Shown: one piece after another, positions 17,151-26,191 of the stretch
How positions within the stretch are numbered: the stretch's first letter is position 1
Layout of the letters: each line of letters begins with the position of its first letter
Source: JAAXHB01 sp965214945
GTDB taxonomy: Bacteria; Actinomycetota; Acidimicrobiia; Acidimicrobiales; Aldehydirespiratoraceae
DNA length: 64,000 nt
Assembly: GCA_965214945.1 (NCBI GenBank)
Contig: OZ244029.1
Location: 1 to 64,000 of the forward strand
Direction: 5' to 3'
Notes under the pieces: generated by a model
What the model was told of the DNA's origin: nothing
Seen by the model: only the letters and a program-made list of their open reading frames with translations
The model's database searches: none
Position numbers and translations under genes: made by a program

Positions 17151-19091
17151 TTAGGCGTCTTGCATCTCCTCCTGTTCGCTCAGATGCTCGATCAGGCCGC
17201 TGTGATGGGACTTGAACTGCTGCAAGTCGTAGTGATCCTCCAGTAGGTCGAGCTCCTCATCGAAAGCCTTGTACATGCTCCAGCACATGACGAACAAGAT
17301 AAACACAAATGGCAAGGCGCTGGCTGTGGTCACAGCTTGTAGCGCTGTCAAGCCGGACGCACCGCCGGCGACCAGCAGCACCGAAGCCACCGCTCCTTCC
17401 ATGACCGCCCAGAACACACGCTGAGGCTTGGGCGAGTCGAGCTTTCCTCCGGAAGTGAGGTGATCAACGACCAGTGAGCCCGAGTCGGAGGATGTCACGA
17501 AGAACGTGACGATCAATAGCACCGTGAAGAAGGTTACCAAGCCCGTCAACGGGAAAGACTTGAGCATCTCGAACAGCGCCGTGTCAAAGTTCCCCAGGAC
17601 AGCCGCAACCATGTCGCGCTCTCCAGTAAACTGGAAGTGGAACGCCTGGCCACCGAATATGGAGAACCAGAAGAACACCAGCACGGATGGCAGAAGAACC
17701 ACGCCGAAGATCATCTCACGCACAGTGCGTCCCTTGGAGACCCGCGCCACGAACATGCCGACAAACGGTGACCATGCGATCCACCAAGCCCAGTAGAACA
17801 CAGTCCAGCCGCCCTGCCAACTTGTATCGGCAATGGTGCCTGTCAAGGCCTCTGCCCACCAGCCGAACTCAGGAAGCACCTGAAGGTAGCTGCCGATAGA
17901 CTGCGTGAACATGCTCAAGACGAAAAGCGTCGACCCGAACACCAGAACGAAGAGAAGCAATACAACTGCCATTCCGATATTGATGGAGCTGAGCCGCTTT
18001 ACACCGCCGTCAAGCCCGGCTACAACCGACATGGTCGCGATACCGGTGATGAATGCAATGATGATGACCTGGAACCAAACCTCTGTCGGGGTGTCGAACA
18101 GATAGTTCAGGCCCCCCGCTACTGATCGAGCGCCAAGACCCAGCGATGTGGCCAAGCCGAACAGCGTGGCCAAGATGGTCAGAATGTCGATTATGTTGCC
18201 CCACCAGCCGTATATCCGCTCACGGAGTAGCGGATAGAACAGTGAGCGGAACGTCAGTGGAAGGCCTCGGTTGTATGCAAAGAAGGCCAATGCCACAGCG
18301 ACCAGGCCGTAGATGGCCCACGCATGAATGCCCCAATGCAAGTATGTCGTCGCAAACGCCGCCTTGGCTGCGTTGATCTGAGCCTGGTTTGCCGTTGCGG
18401 TGCCCGCTGCCTCTATAGCCTGCAGACCCTCTGTCGCTCTCGACATAGCGAGGCCCGAAGTGCCCTCTTCGAGGTTCACCCTCAAGGCCTCTCGTGCGCT
18501 GGCTTCCACTGCCGCATAGCCATCTGAGACAGCGGTGGCATCGGTGCCGAACACTGGGGGTGGCGATCCGAGATGGTAGATCGGCTCGGCCACACCGTAG
18601 TACAGCAACCCGATTCCGATGCCAGCGGATATCAGCATCGCAATCCATGCAGGTGTAGAAAACTCTGTTTGAGCTGTCGGTCCTCCTATCCTTATTTTTC
18701 CGTACCGGCTGAACGCGAAATAGACCGCTATCAGCAGGTAAAGATTGACCGACAAGACGAACAGCCACCCGAAGTTATCAAACGCGAACGACCGGATCTC
18801 ACGAAAGGCATCCTGGGACTGGTCCGGCCAGATCAGAGCATACAATATGATGATAGACAAGAGCCCGGCTGACCAGAACGTAACCTGAGGATGAAGATCG
18901 AAGCCGTAGCCTTCGATGTTTGTGTCACCAGGCTCTCGGTCGGCTACTTCGGGATAAAAGTCGATTTCTGGATCGACTTGGAGACCCTGAAACTTAGGAC
19001 GCTCGTATATAGCTTCCCTTCGTTTCTGCCGTTCGATCTCCTCCCAGTCCTCTAGAGCTTCTGCGAGCTCTGTGAAATCGGCATCAGCCAT
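17151..19091 (-). CDS. BCCT-family betaine/carnitine/choline transporter
   Basis: Sodium- or proton-coupled (or exchanger) quaternary-amine transporter, 646 residues from the ATG at 19091, with AGAAGG upstream. About 12 membrane helices lie between long acidic cytosolic tails, and the C-terminal tail is Glu/His-rich as in osmosensing BCCT proteins. Diagnostic segments: the glycine-rich TM3 motif SAGIGIGLLYYGVAEP and the TM8-9 signature FYWAWWIAWSPFVGMFVARV with its tryptophan cage. An unusually long extracytoplasmic loop of about 70 residues, Ala/Glu-rich, lies between TM3 and TM4. The substrate is probably glycine betaine, carnitine or butyrobetaine given the neighbouring carnitine operon. 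GC is lower than in the core genes. Confidence 0.9.
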   Translation of the reverse strand: MADADFTELAEALEDWEEIERQKRREAIYERPKFQGLQVDPEIDFYPEVADREPGDTNIEGYGFDLHPQVTFWSAGLLSIIILYALIWPDQSQDAFREIRSFAFDNFGWLFVLSVNLYLLIAVYFAFSRYGKIRIGGPTAQTEFSTPAWIAMLISAGIGIGLLYYGVAEPIYHLGSPPPVFGTDATAVSDGYAAVEASAREALRVNLEEGTSGLAMSRATEGLQAIEAAGTATANQAQINAAKAAFATTYLHWGIHAWAIYGLVAVALAFFAYNRGLPLTFRSLFYPLLRERIYGWWGNIIDILTILATLFGLATSLGLGARSVAGGLNYLFDTPTEVWFQVIIIAFITGIATMSVVAGLDGGVKRLSSINIGMAVVLLLFVLVFGSTLFVLSMFTQSIGSYLQVLPEFGWWAEALTGTIADTSWQGGWTVFYWAWWIAWSPFVGMFVARVSKGRTVREMIFGVVLLPSVLVFFWFSIFGGQAFHFQFTGERDMVAAVLGNFDTALFEMLKSFPLTGLVTFFTVLLIVTFFVTSSDSGSLVVDHLTSGGKLDSPKPQRVFWAVMEGAVASVLLVAGGASGLTALQAVTTASALPFVFILFVMCWSMYKAFDEELDLLEDHYDLQQFKSHHSGLIEHLSEQEEMQDA

Positions 19092-19239
19092 ACTTAACCT
19101 TCTTTCTTCGGTTGCGCCGGCAAGCGTGGTCGCGGGCCAGCGGACCGCTGTTGTGTGGTTTACCTGGTGCGGCAGCCCATCGCAGGGCGCGCCGAACAGT
19201 CTCCGGCAATCTAGCACACGCTGTCGGCCCGTGTCTTGC

Positions 19240-19245
19240 TAGTGT
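19240..19245 (+). promoter_or_regulatory. -10 box for a leaderless transcript
   Basis: TAGTGT lies 7 nt before the ATG at 19253. It sits in the divergent spacer 19092-19252, where no other gene is seen. Confidence 0.35.
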
Positions 19246-19252
19246 CTCACGC

Positions 19253-20065
19253 ATGATCGGCACCCGAGCCGGTAATGGCGGAGCGGCGGACCGGCCGGGC
19301 CGCTGTCGGAGACTGGAAGACCTGAGCGGGCCCGAGATCGGCACTCGGATCACATCGGAGTCGGTCATCTTGCAGCCGATCGGCGCGGTTGAGCAACACG
19401 GCCCTCATCTGCCGCTGTCGGTGGATCACGTGATCGCCAATGAAGCGGCCGCGGCGCTCGCCGAAGAGCACGGCGATGCCTACGACCTGTGGCTACTGCC
19501 CACGATGTCGGTCAGCAAGTCGAACGAGCATGCCTGGTCGCCGGGCACGCTGTGGCTTTCTGCGGAGACGATGCTCTCAATGCTGCGCGACATAGGCAGG
19601 TGTGTGGCCACGACCGAGGCCCGCCGGCTGGTGTTCCTCAACGGGCACGGCGGCAACTCGGCGCTGCTGAACGTCGTTTGCCGCGAGATTCGCCTCGACT
19701 GCGGGTTGATGACCTTTCTAGTGCATCCGTTCGTGCCGCCCGACCACGGCGGGGAGTCTCCGCAGGCTGAACTGGGAATGGGTATCCACGGCGGCCATCA
19801 GGAGACCTCGGTGTTCATGCATCTCCGGCCGCACCTGGTGCAGTTGGAAAAGGCGCGCCGAAACGTGCCCGAAAGGCTGGCCGGCAACCGGCACGTGCGC
19901 TTTGGGGGGATGGCCTCGTTCGGATGGCTGTCCAGCGACTTCGGCCCCGACGGCCACATAGGCGACCCGACCGGCGCTAATGCGCGCGAGGGCAAACAGC
20001 TCTTTGAGACGGCGGTGGCACTTCTCGGCGAGCAGATGGCCGAGATTGCTCGTTTCGAGTTCTGA
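19253..20065 (+). CDS. Creatininase-family amidohydrolase
   Basis: 270 residues from the ATG at 19253; the open frame runs further upstream but without a better start. The metal-binding pattern of the creatininase/MftE/FAPy-deformylase superfamily is present: Glu47 and His49 in GAVEQHGPHLPL, Asp58, His132 in LNGHGGN, and Glu184 in GGHQETS. Family members hydrolyse cyclic or formyl amides or cleave a mycofactocin precursor. No mycofactocin genes are nearby. A role with methylated amines (creatinine-like) is possible because the neighbours handle quaternary amines, but this is inference. Confidence 0.8.
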   Translation: MIGTRAGNGGAADRPGRCRRLEDLSGPEIGTRITSESVILQPIGAVEQHGPHLPLSVDHVIANEAAAALAEEHGDAYDLWLLPTMSVSKSNEHAWSPGTLWLSAETMLSMLRDIGRCVATTEARRLVFLNGHGGNSALLNVVCREIRLDCGLMTFLVHPFVPPDHGGESPQAELGMGIHGGHQETSVFMHLRPHLVQLEKARRNVPERLAGNRHVRFGGMASFGWLSSDFGPDGHIGDPTGANAREGKQLFETAVALLGEQMAEIARFEF

Positions 20066-20086
20066 CTATCGGTTTCTGACTATCGG
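20060..20086. repeat. 14-bp tandem duplication across two stop codons
   Basis: TTCTGACTATCGGT (20060-20073) is repeated as TTCTGACTATCGG (20074-20086). The first copy contains the TGA stop of the creatininase gene, and the second contains the stop of the convergent caiD-like gene. Confidence 0.9.
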
Positions 20087-20922
20087 CCCTTCCAGCGTGG
20101 GGCGCGGCCTTCACTGAAAGCGCTGGGCCCTTCGGCAGCGTCGTCAGAGGCCAACATCGCCTCATACGCGGCCAGGTCGCCGGAGCGGAGCAGCTCGAAC
20201 GCCTCACCGATGCCCAGATGGCTCGTCGAGTCGCGGATCTCGCAGACCGCCTCAACCGACAGTGGTGCGGATCGCGCGACCCGTTCGGCGAGAGCCCGGG
20301 CCTCGTCCATCAGCACTTCGTCGGGGACTACGGCGTTGACGAGACCCCAGCGCAGCGCCTCGGCGGCGTCGAGGCGCTTGCCTGCGTACAGCATTTCGTT
20401 GGCAATGACGCGCGGCAACATCCGCGGCAGGCGCACCGACGCCGTGTCCGCCACGATTCCGAGCTGCGCCTCCGGGAGCCAGAAGTGGGCGCCGGCAGCT
20501 GCTACGACCAGGTCGGCGGCGAGGACAATCTCGAAACCGCCGCCGACTGCCATGCCGTTCACGGCGCAGATCACCGGTTTGCGCAGTCCGGGCAGCTCGC
20601 CGAAGCCACCGAAGCCGCCCTCGCCGTAGTCGGCCTCGAACTCCTCGCCCTCTGCGGCTGCTTTGAGATCCCAGCCGGCGCTGAAGAAGCGGTCGCCAGC
20701 GCCGGTGAAGATCGCGACCCGCTGCTCGGGATCGTCCCGGAAGCCGGCGAACACGGCGCTGAGCTCTCGGCTTGTGGCAGCGTCGATGGCGTTGGCCTTG
20801 GGTCGGTTGAGCGTCACCTCCAGCACCGACCCGTTGGCAACCGCGGTCACGGCGTGCGGCGTGTTGTCCGCTGTCTCAGAACTCGCGCTCACTCGGGGGC
20901 TCCCATCGCCGGTTGTCGTCAT
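20080..20922 (-). CDS. caiD: Crotonobetainyl-CoA hydratase (CaiD-like)
   Basis: Crotonase-fold enzyme, 280 residues from the ATG at 20922; a GTG at 20892 preceded by GGGAG is an alternative start giving 270. It closely follows the CaiD pattern: LNRPKANAIDAATS, FFSAGWDLKAAAEGEEF, the oxyanion segment NGMAVGGGFEIVLAADLVV, LPEAQLGIVADTASVRLP, and a terminal RWKGR. CaiD hydrates crotonobetainyl-CoA to L-carnitinyl-CoA in the cytosol. Last gene of a four-gene operon with the CoA ligase, acyl-CoA dehydrogenase and carnitine dehydrogenase genes, 13 bp after the ligase stop. A general enoyl-CoA hydratase is the alternative, but context and motifs favour CaiD. Confidence 0.8.
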   Translation of the reverse strand: MTTTGDGSPRVSASSETADNTPHAVTAVANGSVLEVTLNRPKANAIDAATSRELSAVFAGFRDDPEQRVAIFTGAGDRFFSAGWDLKAAAEGEEFEADYGEGGFGGFGELPGLRKPVICAVNGMAVGGGFEIVLAADLVVAAAGAHFWLPEAQLGIVADTASVRLPRMLPRVIANEMLYAGKRLDAAEALRWGLVNAVVPDEVLMDEARALAERVARSAPLSVEAVCEIRDSTSHLGIGEAFELLRSGDLAAYEAMLASDDAAEGPSAFSEGRAPRWKGR

Positions 20923-20935
20923 GCTGCGACTGTTG

Positions 20936-23197
20936 TTAGCGGCCCGGCAACGCGGCTGCTGACTGAGCGCGGGGGTTGTGAGCGGTGCTGGCGGCATCGG
21001 TCGGGACGCCACGCGCCGGGCTCGCCGCGACGATCAGCGCATCGACTGCGACAGCCGAATTTGACGTTGCAAGCAGCGGGTTGATTTCCACTTCGGTGAT
21101 TCCGCGGTTGTCTCGCACGAGTGACGTTAGCGCTGCGACTGTGGCGACTACGGCGTTGAGGGCCGCCGGCGGCCTGTCACGGTGGCCTTCCAGCAGTGGC
21201 CAGAGCCGAAGGCTGCGCAGCGCTGAGCGCACCTCGCGGCCGCTGGCGGGTAGCAGCAGGCTGGCGGTGTCGTTGAGCACTTCCACCAGAGTGCCGCCTG
21301 CGCCGAGGGTGAGCAGCATTCCCACAGGCGGTGACGATCTCACGCTCACCATGAGCTCGGCGACGGCGTCGGAGACAAAGGCCTCCACTAACACCGATCC
21401 GTCGCCGACGGCGCCGAGCCGCCCGGCGGCTGCAACCACCGCGGCCGAGGTGTCCAGCCCGACGGCGACCCCTGACGAGTCGGACTTGTGGTCCAGCCCG
21501 CCCGCCTTGACCACCACCGGGCGGCGGATCTCCGCTGCGGCGGCCACGGCGTCGCTCGCCGACGACACCACCCGTCCCTGCGGGACGGCCACGCCTGCGG
21601 CAGCCAGCAGCGCCTTCGCCTCGTGCTCCGGCAGCGTCACCAGACCGCGGCCGGCGGAAGGCCCGGTGGCGGAGGAAACCGGCGGCCGGCACCCCTCCGC
21701 GGGCGGCATCAAAGGCTCGGAAACGCGGCCGGAATTGGCAAGCGTGCGCCCGAATAAGGCAGCGGCCTCTAGCGACACCAGGGCGTTGTCGAAGCCGACG
21801 CAACTCGTCAGGCCAAGCTCTGCAGCTCGGGCTCGGGCCTCGGCGGGCAGGTTCTCCGCCATCGACGCCACCAGCACGCCGGGAGTGCCGCTGGCCGCGC
21901 ACGCCGAGCCGAAGGCTGTCAGAGTCGGCTGCCAGCGCGACCGGTCGAGCCCGTCAGCCGGAAAGTCGAGCACCAGCACGGCGGCGTCGAAGGGGCGCTT
22001 GGCGCCGCAAGCGGGGATTGGCGGCGACTGCTCGGGTTTTGAACGATCCCGGGCCGCGTCGGAGGGCCTTTTGGGGCCGTCCGAGCCGAGGCCACCGCGC
22101 AGAACCGTGTTGAAGCACTCTGTGAGTCGGGCTTCGTCACCCCAGATGAACGTGTGGTAGTCGAACGGATTGACCGCCGTGACGCGCCCGTCGAGAGAGG
22201 CTTCCACACACCGGCGATGGTCGGCGGCGAACAGCGGGAAGGACACGTCGTAGTCGCGGGCCCGGTCGGCCATCAGTGCCGCCTCGCCTCCGGAGCAGCT
22301 CAGCGAGACCAGCCGCCTGCCGGGTAGCGGCCCGACTGTGCAGAGCACGGCCAGGGTGTCGAGAAGCTCGCTGACGGTGCGCACTCGCCGCGCGCCGAGC
22401 CGCCGGAACAAGGCGTCGTAGGCAGCGTCGCTGCCCGCCATTGAGCCTGTGTGCGTGACAGCGATTGCTCGAGAAGCCTGCGACGCTCCGGCTTTGAGGA
22501 TCGCAACCGGCAGGCGCCGCCGACGCGCCTTTGCGCAAGCCGCGGCAAAGCGGCCGATGTCGTCGATCTCTTCCGCATAGAGGCCCACGCCTGTAACCGA
22601 CTCGTCGGCTGCGAGGGCCTCGAACGCCTCGGACAGGCCCACGTCAGCCTGGTTGCCGACCGTCACCACATGTGCGACAGACAGGCCGCGCCGCTGCATC
22701 GTGAGGTTCACGGCGATGTTGCCGCTCTGGCTGATGAGGGCGACGCCCCGCTCGCAGCGGGTCAGGCCGTGCAGATCGGGCCACAGGGCCGCCCCGGTCA
22801 CCGCAGACAGCGTTCCGTAGCAGTTGGGGCCCACCAGCGGCATGCCCGCCGCCGCAGCTGCGAGCTCGCGCTGCAATGCCGCCCCCTTTGGGCCGCTCTC
22901 CGCGAAGCCCGAGGCGTAACACACCGCCGCACCCGCGCCAAGGGCTGCCAGCTCCTTCACCACCGAAACGGCGGCGTGTCGGCTGACACCTACAAAGGCA
23001 GCGTCGACCACGGTGGGAAGCTCTGAGACGGACGTCGCTGTGGGCAGGTCGCGCAGACGCCGGCGCGGATTGACACCCCACATCTCGCCGTCGAATCCCA
23101 TCGACCGGCAGGCGTCGACGGCCCGCTCGGCCGCGGCGCCTCCCACGAAGGCCAGCGACTTGGGGCGCAGCAGCCGGCTAAGGCGTGAGCCGGTCAC
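20936..23197 (-). CDS. ADP-forming acyl-CoA synthetase (alpha-beta fusion)
   Basis: 753 residues from the GTG at 23197; the frame is open to 23317, but that would overlap the acyl-CoA dehydrogenase gene. Order: CoA-binding Rossmann domain (about 1-130), succinyl-CoA-ligase-like domain with LISQSGNIAVNL, conserved His249 in THTGSMAG (the phospho-histidine of the alpha part), a Pro/Ser-rich linker, then an ATP-grasp domain with VVKAGGLDHKSDSSGVAVGL and EVEINPLL. It would join CoA to a carboxylate using ATP and release ADP and phosphate. In this operon the likely substrate is gamma-butyrobetaine, crotonobetaine or carnitine, in place of the AMP-forming CaiC. Substrate is inference. Confidence 0.8.
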   Translation of the reverse strand: MTGSRLSRLLRPKSLAFVGGAAAERAVDACRSMGFDGEMWGVNPRRRLRDLPTATSVSELPTVVDAAFVGVSRHAAVSVVKELAALGAGAAVCYASGFAESGPKGAALQRELAAAAAGMPLVGPNCYGTLSAVTGAALWPDLHGLTRCERGVALISQSGNIAVNLTMQRRGLSVAHVVTVGNQADVGLSEAFEALAADESVTGVGLYAEEIDDIGRFAAACAKARRRRLPVAILKAGASQASRAIAVTHTGSMAGSDAAYDALFRRLGARRVRTVSELLDTLAVLCTVGPLPGRRLVSLSCSGGEAALMADRARDYDVSFPLFAADHRRCVEASLDGRVTAVNPFDYHTFIWGDEARLTECFNTVLRGGLGSDGPKRPSDAARDRSKPEQSPPIPACGAKRPFDAAVLVLDFPADGLDRSRWQPTLTAFGSACAASGTPGVLVASMAENLPAEARARAAELGLTSCVGFDNALVSLEAAALFGRTLANSGRVSEPLMPPAEGCRPPVSSATGPSAGRGLVTLPEHEAKALLAAAGVAVPQGRVVSSASDAVAAAAEIRRPVVVKAGGLDHKSDSSGVAVGLDTSAAVVAAAGRLGAVGDGSVLVEAFVSDAVAELMVSVRSSPPVGMLLTLGAGGTLVEVLNDTASLLLPASGREVRSALRSLRLWPLLEGHRDRPPAALNAVVATVAALTSLVRDNRGITEVEINPLLATSNSAVAVDALIVAASPARGVPTDAASTAHNPRAQSAAALPGR

Positions 23198-23228
23198 AGT
23201 AGAAACACAAACAGGCCGGCCGAGTGCC

Positions 23229-24389
23229 TCAGGCGCCGAGTGGTCGCAGCATGTCGCGCGACACGATGTGGCGTTGGATCTCGCTGGTGCCGTCCCAAAT
23301 CCGGTCGACTCGGGCATCGCGCCAGATCCGCTCCAGCGGCAGCTCGTCCATCAGGCCCATCCCGCCCAGAATCTGGATCGCCTCGTCGCTCACGAACTGC
23401 AGCATCTCGGTGGCCGACAGCTTCGCCATCGCCGCGTCGGCGTCGGTCATCTCTCCCCGCGCCGAAAGCCACGCGGCCCGATATGTCATCAGCTCGGCCT
23501 CCGCCAGTCGGGTGCGCATATCGGCGAGCTTGAACGAAACGCCCTGGAAGCGCCCGATGCGCTGCCCGAACTGCTCTCGGGTGGCGGCCCAGTCCAGCGC
23601 CACGGCCAGTGCTCGGTCGGCCCGGCCCAGGCACGTGGCGGCGACCTGCAGGCGGGTGCTGCCCAGCCATTCGTTGGCCACGTCGAAGCCCTTGTGCTCA
23701 GCGCCCAGCAGGTTGGCCGTCGGTACTCGGGCGTCGTCGAAGTTCAAGATGAAGTTGTGGTAGCCCCGGTTCGACACGCAGTTGTAGCCAGGCAGCCGCT
23801 CCACACCGGGAGTGTCAAAGTCCACTAGTAGCGCCGAGATCAGCCGGCGATCCCCGCGGGGAGTCTCGGTGACACCGGTTGCCACGAACAGGATCACGTA
23901 ATCAGCCAGATCCGCGTGGCTGATGAAGTGCTTGGTGCCGTTGACGACGTAATGATCGCCGCGGCGTTCGGCTCGGCACGACATGCCGCGCAGATCGGAC
24001 CCGGCGCCCGGCTCACTCATCGCCAGGCATTCCACGCGCTCACCCCTCACGGTGGGCAGCAGGTACTCCTCGATCTGGTCGCCGGTGCAGGCCCGCAGGA
24101 TGTTGGACGGCCGCGCCACGATGTACTGCAAGGCATAGCCGGTGTAGCCGAACGCTCGCTCCGCCATTGCGAGCGTGAGGTCATCGAGGCCTCCGCCGCC
24201 CAGCTCTTCGGGCATGTTGGCTGCATAGAGGCCCGCGCTGAGTGCCCGCTGGCGGATTGTCTCCACCAGTTCGGGGCGCACCTTCCCGGTGCGTTCGACT
24301 TCTTCTTCGTGGGGAACGAGTTCGCGCTCTACGAAAGAGCGCACGGTTTCGATCACCATCTGCTGGGAGTCGTCGATCAGGAAATCCAA
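23229..24389 (-). CDS. Acyl-CoA dehydrogenase (butyrobetainyl-CoA dehydrogenase candidate)
   Basis: FAD-dependent acyl-CoA dehydrogenase, 386 residues from a TTG at 24389 with AAGGAG 8 nt upstream. Seen: CLAMSEPGAGSDLRGMSC (flavin-binding signature), REQFGQRIGRFQGVSFKLADM, and ILGGMGLMDELPLERIWRD. At the position of the usual catalytic glutamate (E-G-T in MCAD-like enzymes) this protein has Asp366 in IWDGTSEIQR. The expected reaction in this operon is gamma-butyrobetainyl-CoA to crotonobetainyl-CoA, with electrons passing to ETF. The ETF genes are not in the window. Confidence 0.85.
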   Translation of the reverse strand: MDFLIDDSQQMVIETVRSFVERELVPHEEEVERTGKVRPELVETIRQRALSAGLYAANMPEELGGGGLDDLTLAMAERAFGYTGYALQYIVARPSNILRACTGDQIEEYLLPTVRGERVECLAMSEPGAGSDLRGMSCRAERRGDHYVVNGTKHFISHADLADYVILFVATGVTETPRGDRRLISALLVDFDTPGVERLPGYNCVSNRGYHNFILNFDDARVPTANLLGAEHKGFDVANEWLGSTRLQVAATCLGRADRALAVALDWAATREQFGQRIGRFQGVSFKLADMRTRLAEAELMTYRAAWLSARGEMTDADAAMAKLSATEMLQFVSDEAIQILGGMGLMDELPLERIWRDARVDRIWDGTSEIQRHIVSRDMLRPLGA

Positions 24390-24441
24390 GCTGGATGCTC
24401 CTTGTGTGTGATCGGGGCGCGGGTTGGCGGACCGCCCTTTG

Positions 24442-25977
24442 TCAAGAGATCGCCATGCGGTGCCCGGCTTCGGGCGGCTTCGGAAGCGGGGAGTGGGCAG
24501 CCGCGATCGCCGCCGCCGCTGCTGCCGGGCCCGGCAGCAGCGGCGCGGCGCGGCCAGCGGCGGTGCCGACGTGCAATAGCATCTGCTCGGTTGTGCACAG
24601 CTGCTCGCCGGCGCCCATGTCGTCGTCGGTGACCCCACCGTTTGCGCCGTCAGTGCCCGGGAGCCCCACTCCGCGGCTACGGCGCATCGTGTGGAAGATG
24701 TGAAGCCTCTTGGCGTCGCAGCCCAACACCTGGGTTGTCACGCTCAGCGGCTCGCCCAGGCTGGCCTCGCGACGGTAGTTGATGTGCGTCTCCACGGTGT
24801 AATAGGAATGGCCGCCGGCGCGGTAGTCCTCGTCGATGCCCATGTAGCGGAAAAGCTTGTCGGACGCCCACCCGAACGCGGTGAGGAAGGCTGCTTCGGT
24901 CATGTGGCCGTTGTAGTCCACCCAGTCGGGCTCCACCACGGCGGAGTACAGCCGCAGCGGGGCACCTACGCGCGCGCCAGGCCTCCATGGGTCGGTGCTG
25001 GCGCCGGCGGTGAGGATGCGCGCCTCGCGCTCCGCGATTAGGCGCCCGGCGCCCACCCCGCACGGGCGGAGCGCCCTCATCACGGCCAGCAGGCAGTCGT
25101 CGCGCAGGCGCTCCAGCTCCGCGATGGAACGTCCGGCAGCCTGGTCTTCGCAGCCCTGAGCCATGGCCTCGATCAGCTCGTCGGTGAGTTCAGGAGCTTG
25201 TAGGCGGGTCCAGGGCAGCTTGAGCGCGGGGCCGAACTGGCTCAGCATGTGGCGCATTCCGCCTGCACCGCCTGCCAGGTGGAACGTCAGGTTCGTGCCC
25301 ATTGCGGCCCAGCGCAGGCCGGGGCCGTACACGATGGAGTCGTCGAGTTCGCCGGTGGTGGCCACGCCGTCGTTCACCAAGTGCAACGTCTCACGCCACA
25401 GCGCCTCCTGGAGGCGATCCGACAGATACCCCTCGATCTCGCGCCGCACCACCAGCGGGTGCATGACCAGATCGTCGTAGTGCGCCTTCGCTGCCCGTAA
25501 CGCGCTGGGCGCGGTGGCTTCCCCAGGCACGATCTCCACCAGCGGCAGCAGATACACGGGGTTGAAGGGATGGCCGATGAGCAGGCGCTCAGGGTGTCGG
25601 AGACCGTCGGCGAGGCGGGTCGGCAGCAGCCCCGAGGAGCTGCTGGCGATCACAGTGCTAGGCGCGGTGGCACGGTCGAGGCGGCGCAGCAGCCGGCGCT
25701 TCAGATCTTCGCGTTCGGGTGCGCTCTCTTGCACGAAATCGGCAACGCCGGCAGCCTCTTCAGGCGAGGCGGCCCAGCGCAGCCGGGCCGGGTCGGCGCC
25801 GGGAAACAGGCCCAGGCGAGTGGCGGAGGGCCAGGAGCGCTCCACGGTGCCCCGCAGCCGCTCCTCTGCGCCGTCGGCTGGATCCCACGCGACCACGTCA
25901 TGGCCCCGTGCCAGCACCCGCACCGCCCAGCCGGTGCCGATTACGCCGGTTCCCACCAAGCCGACCGTCCGTGCCAT
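24442..25977 (-). CDS. lcdH: L-carnitine dehydrogenase / betainyl-CoA thioesterase fusion
   Basis: 511 residues from the ATG at 25977; an in-frame ATG at 26013 is possible. The N-terminal part (about 1-325) is a 3-hydroxyacyl-CoA-dehydrogenase-type NAD enzyme with GLVGTGVIGTGWAVRVL, SSSGLLPTRLA and HPFNPVYLLPLVEIVPG. The C-terminal part (about 335-470) is a hot-dog thioesterase with EPDWVDYNGHMTEAAFLTAF. This two-domain layout is characteristic of the carnitine dehydrogenase/betainyl-CoA thioesterase fusions known in some bacteria. Reactions: carnitinyl-CoA hydrolysis, then oxidation of L-carnitine to 3-dehydrocarnitine. First gene of the operon. The last 45 residues are Ala/Pro-rich and probably disordered. 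Confidence 0.8.
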   Translation of the reverse strand: MARTVGLVGTGVIGTGWAVRVLARGHDVVAWDPADGAEERLRGTVERSWPSATRLGLFPGADPARLRWAASPEEAAGVADFVQESAPEREDLKRRLLRRLDRATAPSTVIASSSSGLLPTRLADGLRHPERLLIGHPFNPVYLLPLVEIVPGEATAPSALRAAKAHYDDLVMHPLVVRREIEGYLSDRLQEALWRETLHLVNDGVATTGELDDSIVYGPGLRWAAMGTNLTFHLAGGAGGMRHMLSQFGPALKLPWTRLQAPELTDELIEAMAQGCEDQAAGRSIAELERLRDDCLLAVMRALRPCGVGAGRLIAEREARILTAGASTDPWRPGARVGAPLRLYSAVVEPDWVDYNGHMTEAAFLTAFGWASDKLFRYMGIDEDYRAGGHSYYTVETHINYRREASLGEPLSVTTQVLGCDAKRLHIFHTMRRSRGVGLPGTDGANGGVTDDDMGAGEQLCTTEQMLLHVGTAAGRAAPLLPGPAAAAAAIAAAHSPLPKPPEAGHRMAIS

Positions 25978-26191
25978 AACCCTCGCGATCTTCGCGGCCG
26001 CGCTTTCGATCATCGGCAGATGGCTGGCCCGGCTGGGTCTCGTCCACCGTGGCTGCCAAGCTTCCGAACGCCGGACAATAGTGTACGGGCAGGGCATTGT
26101 GCCGAGCAGCGCGGCCGCGGGTTGACCGGTACCGGAGGGCGTGCTCGCCGACAGAGGGCACGGAGGGCCTGCCGAGAGGCGGCTGGCATGC

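Noticed and set aside
19253..20065. Mycofactocin peptidase MftE
   Set aside because: Same superfamily, but no mftA/B/C/D genes are present in the window, so only the creatininase family is claimed.
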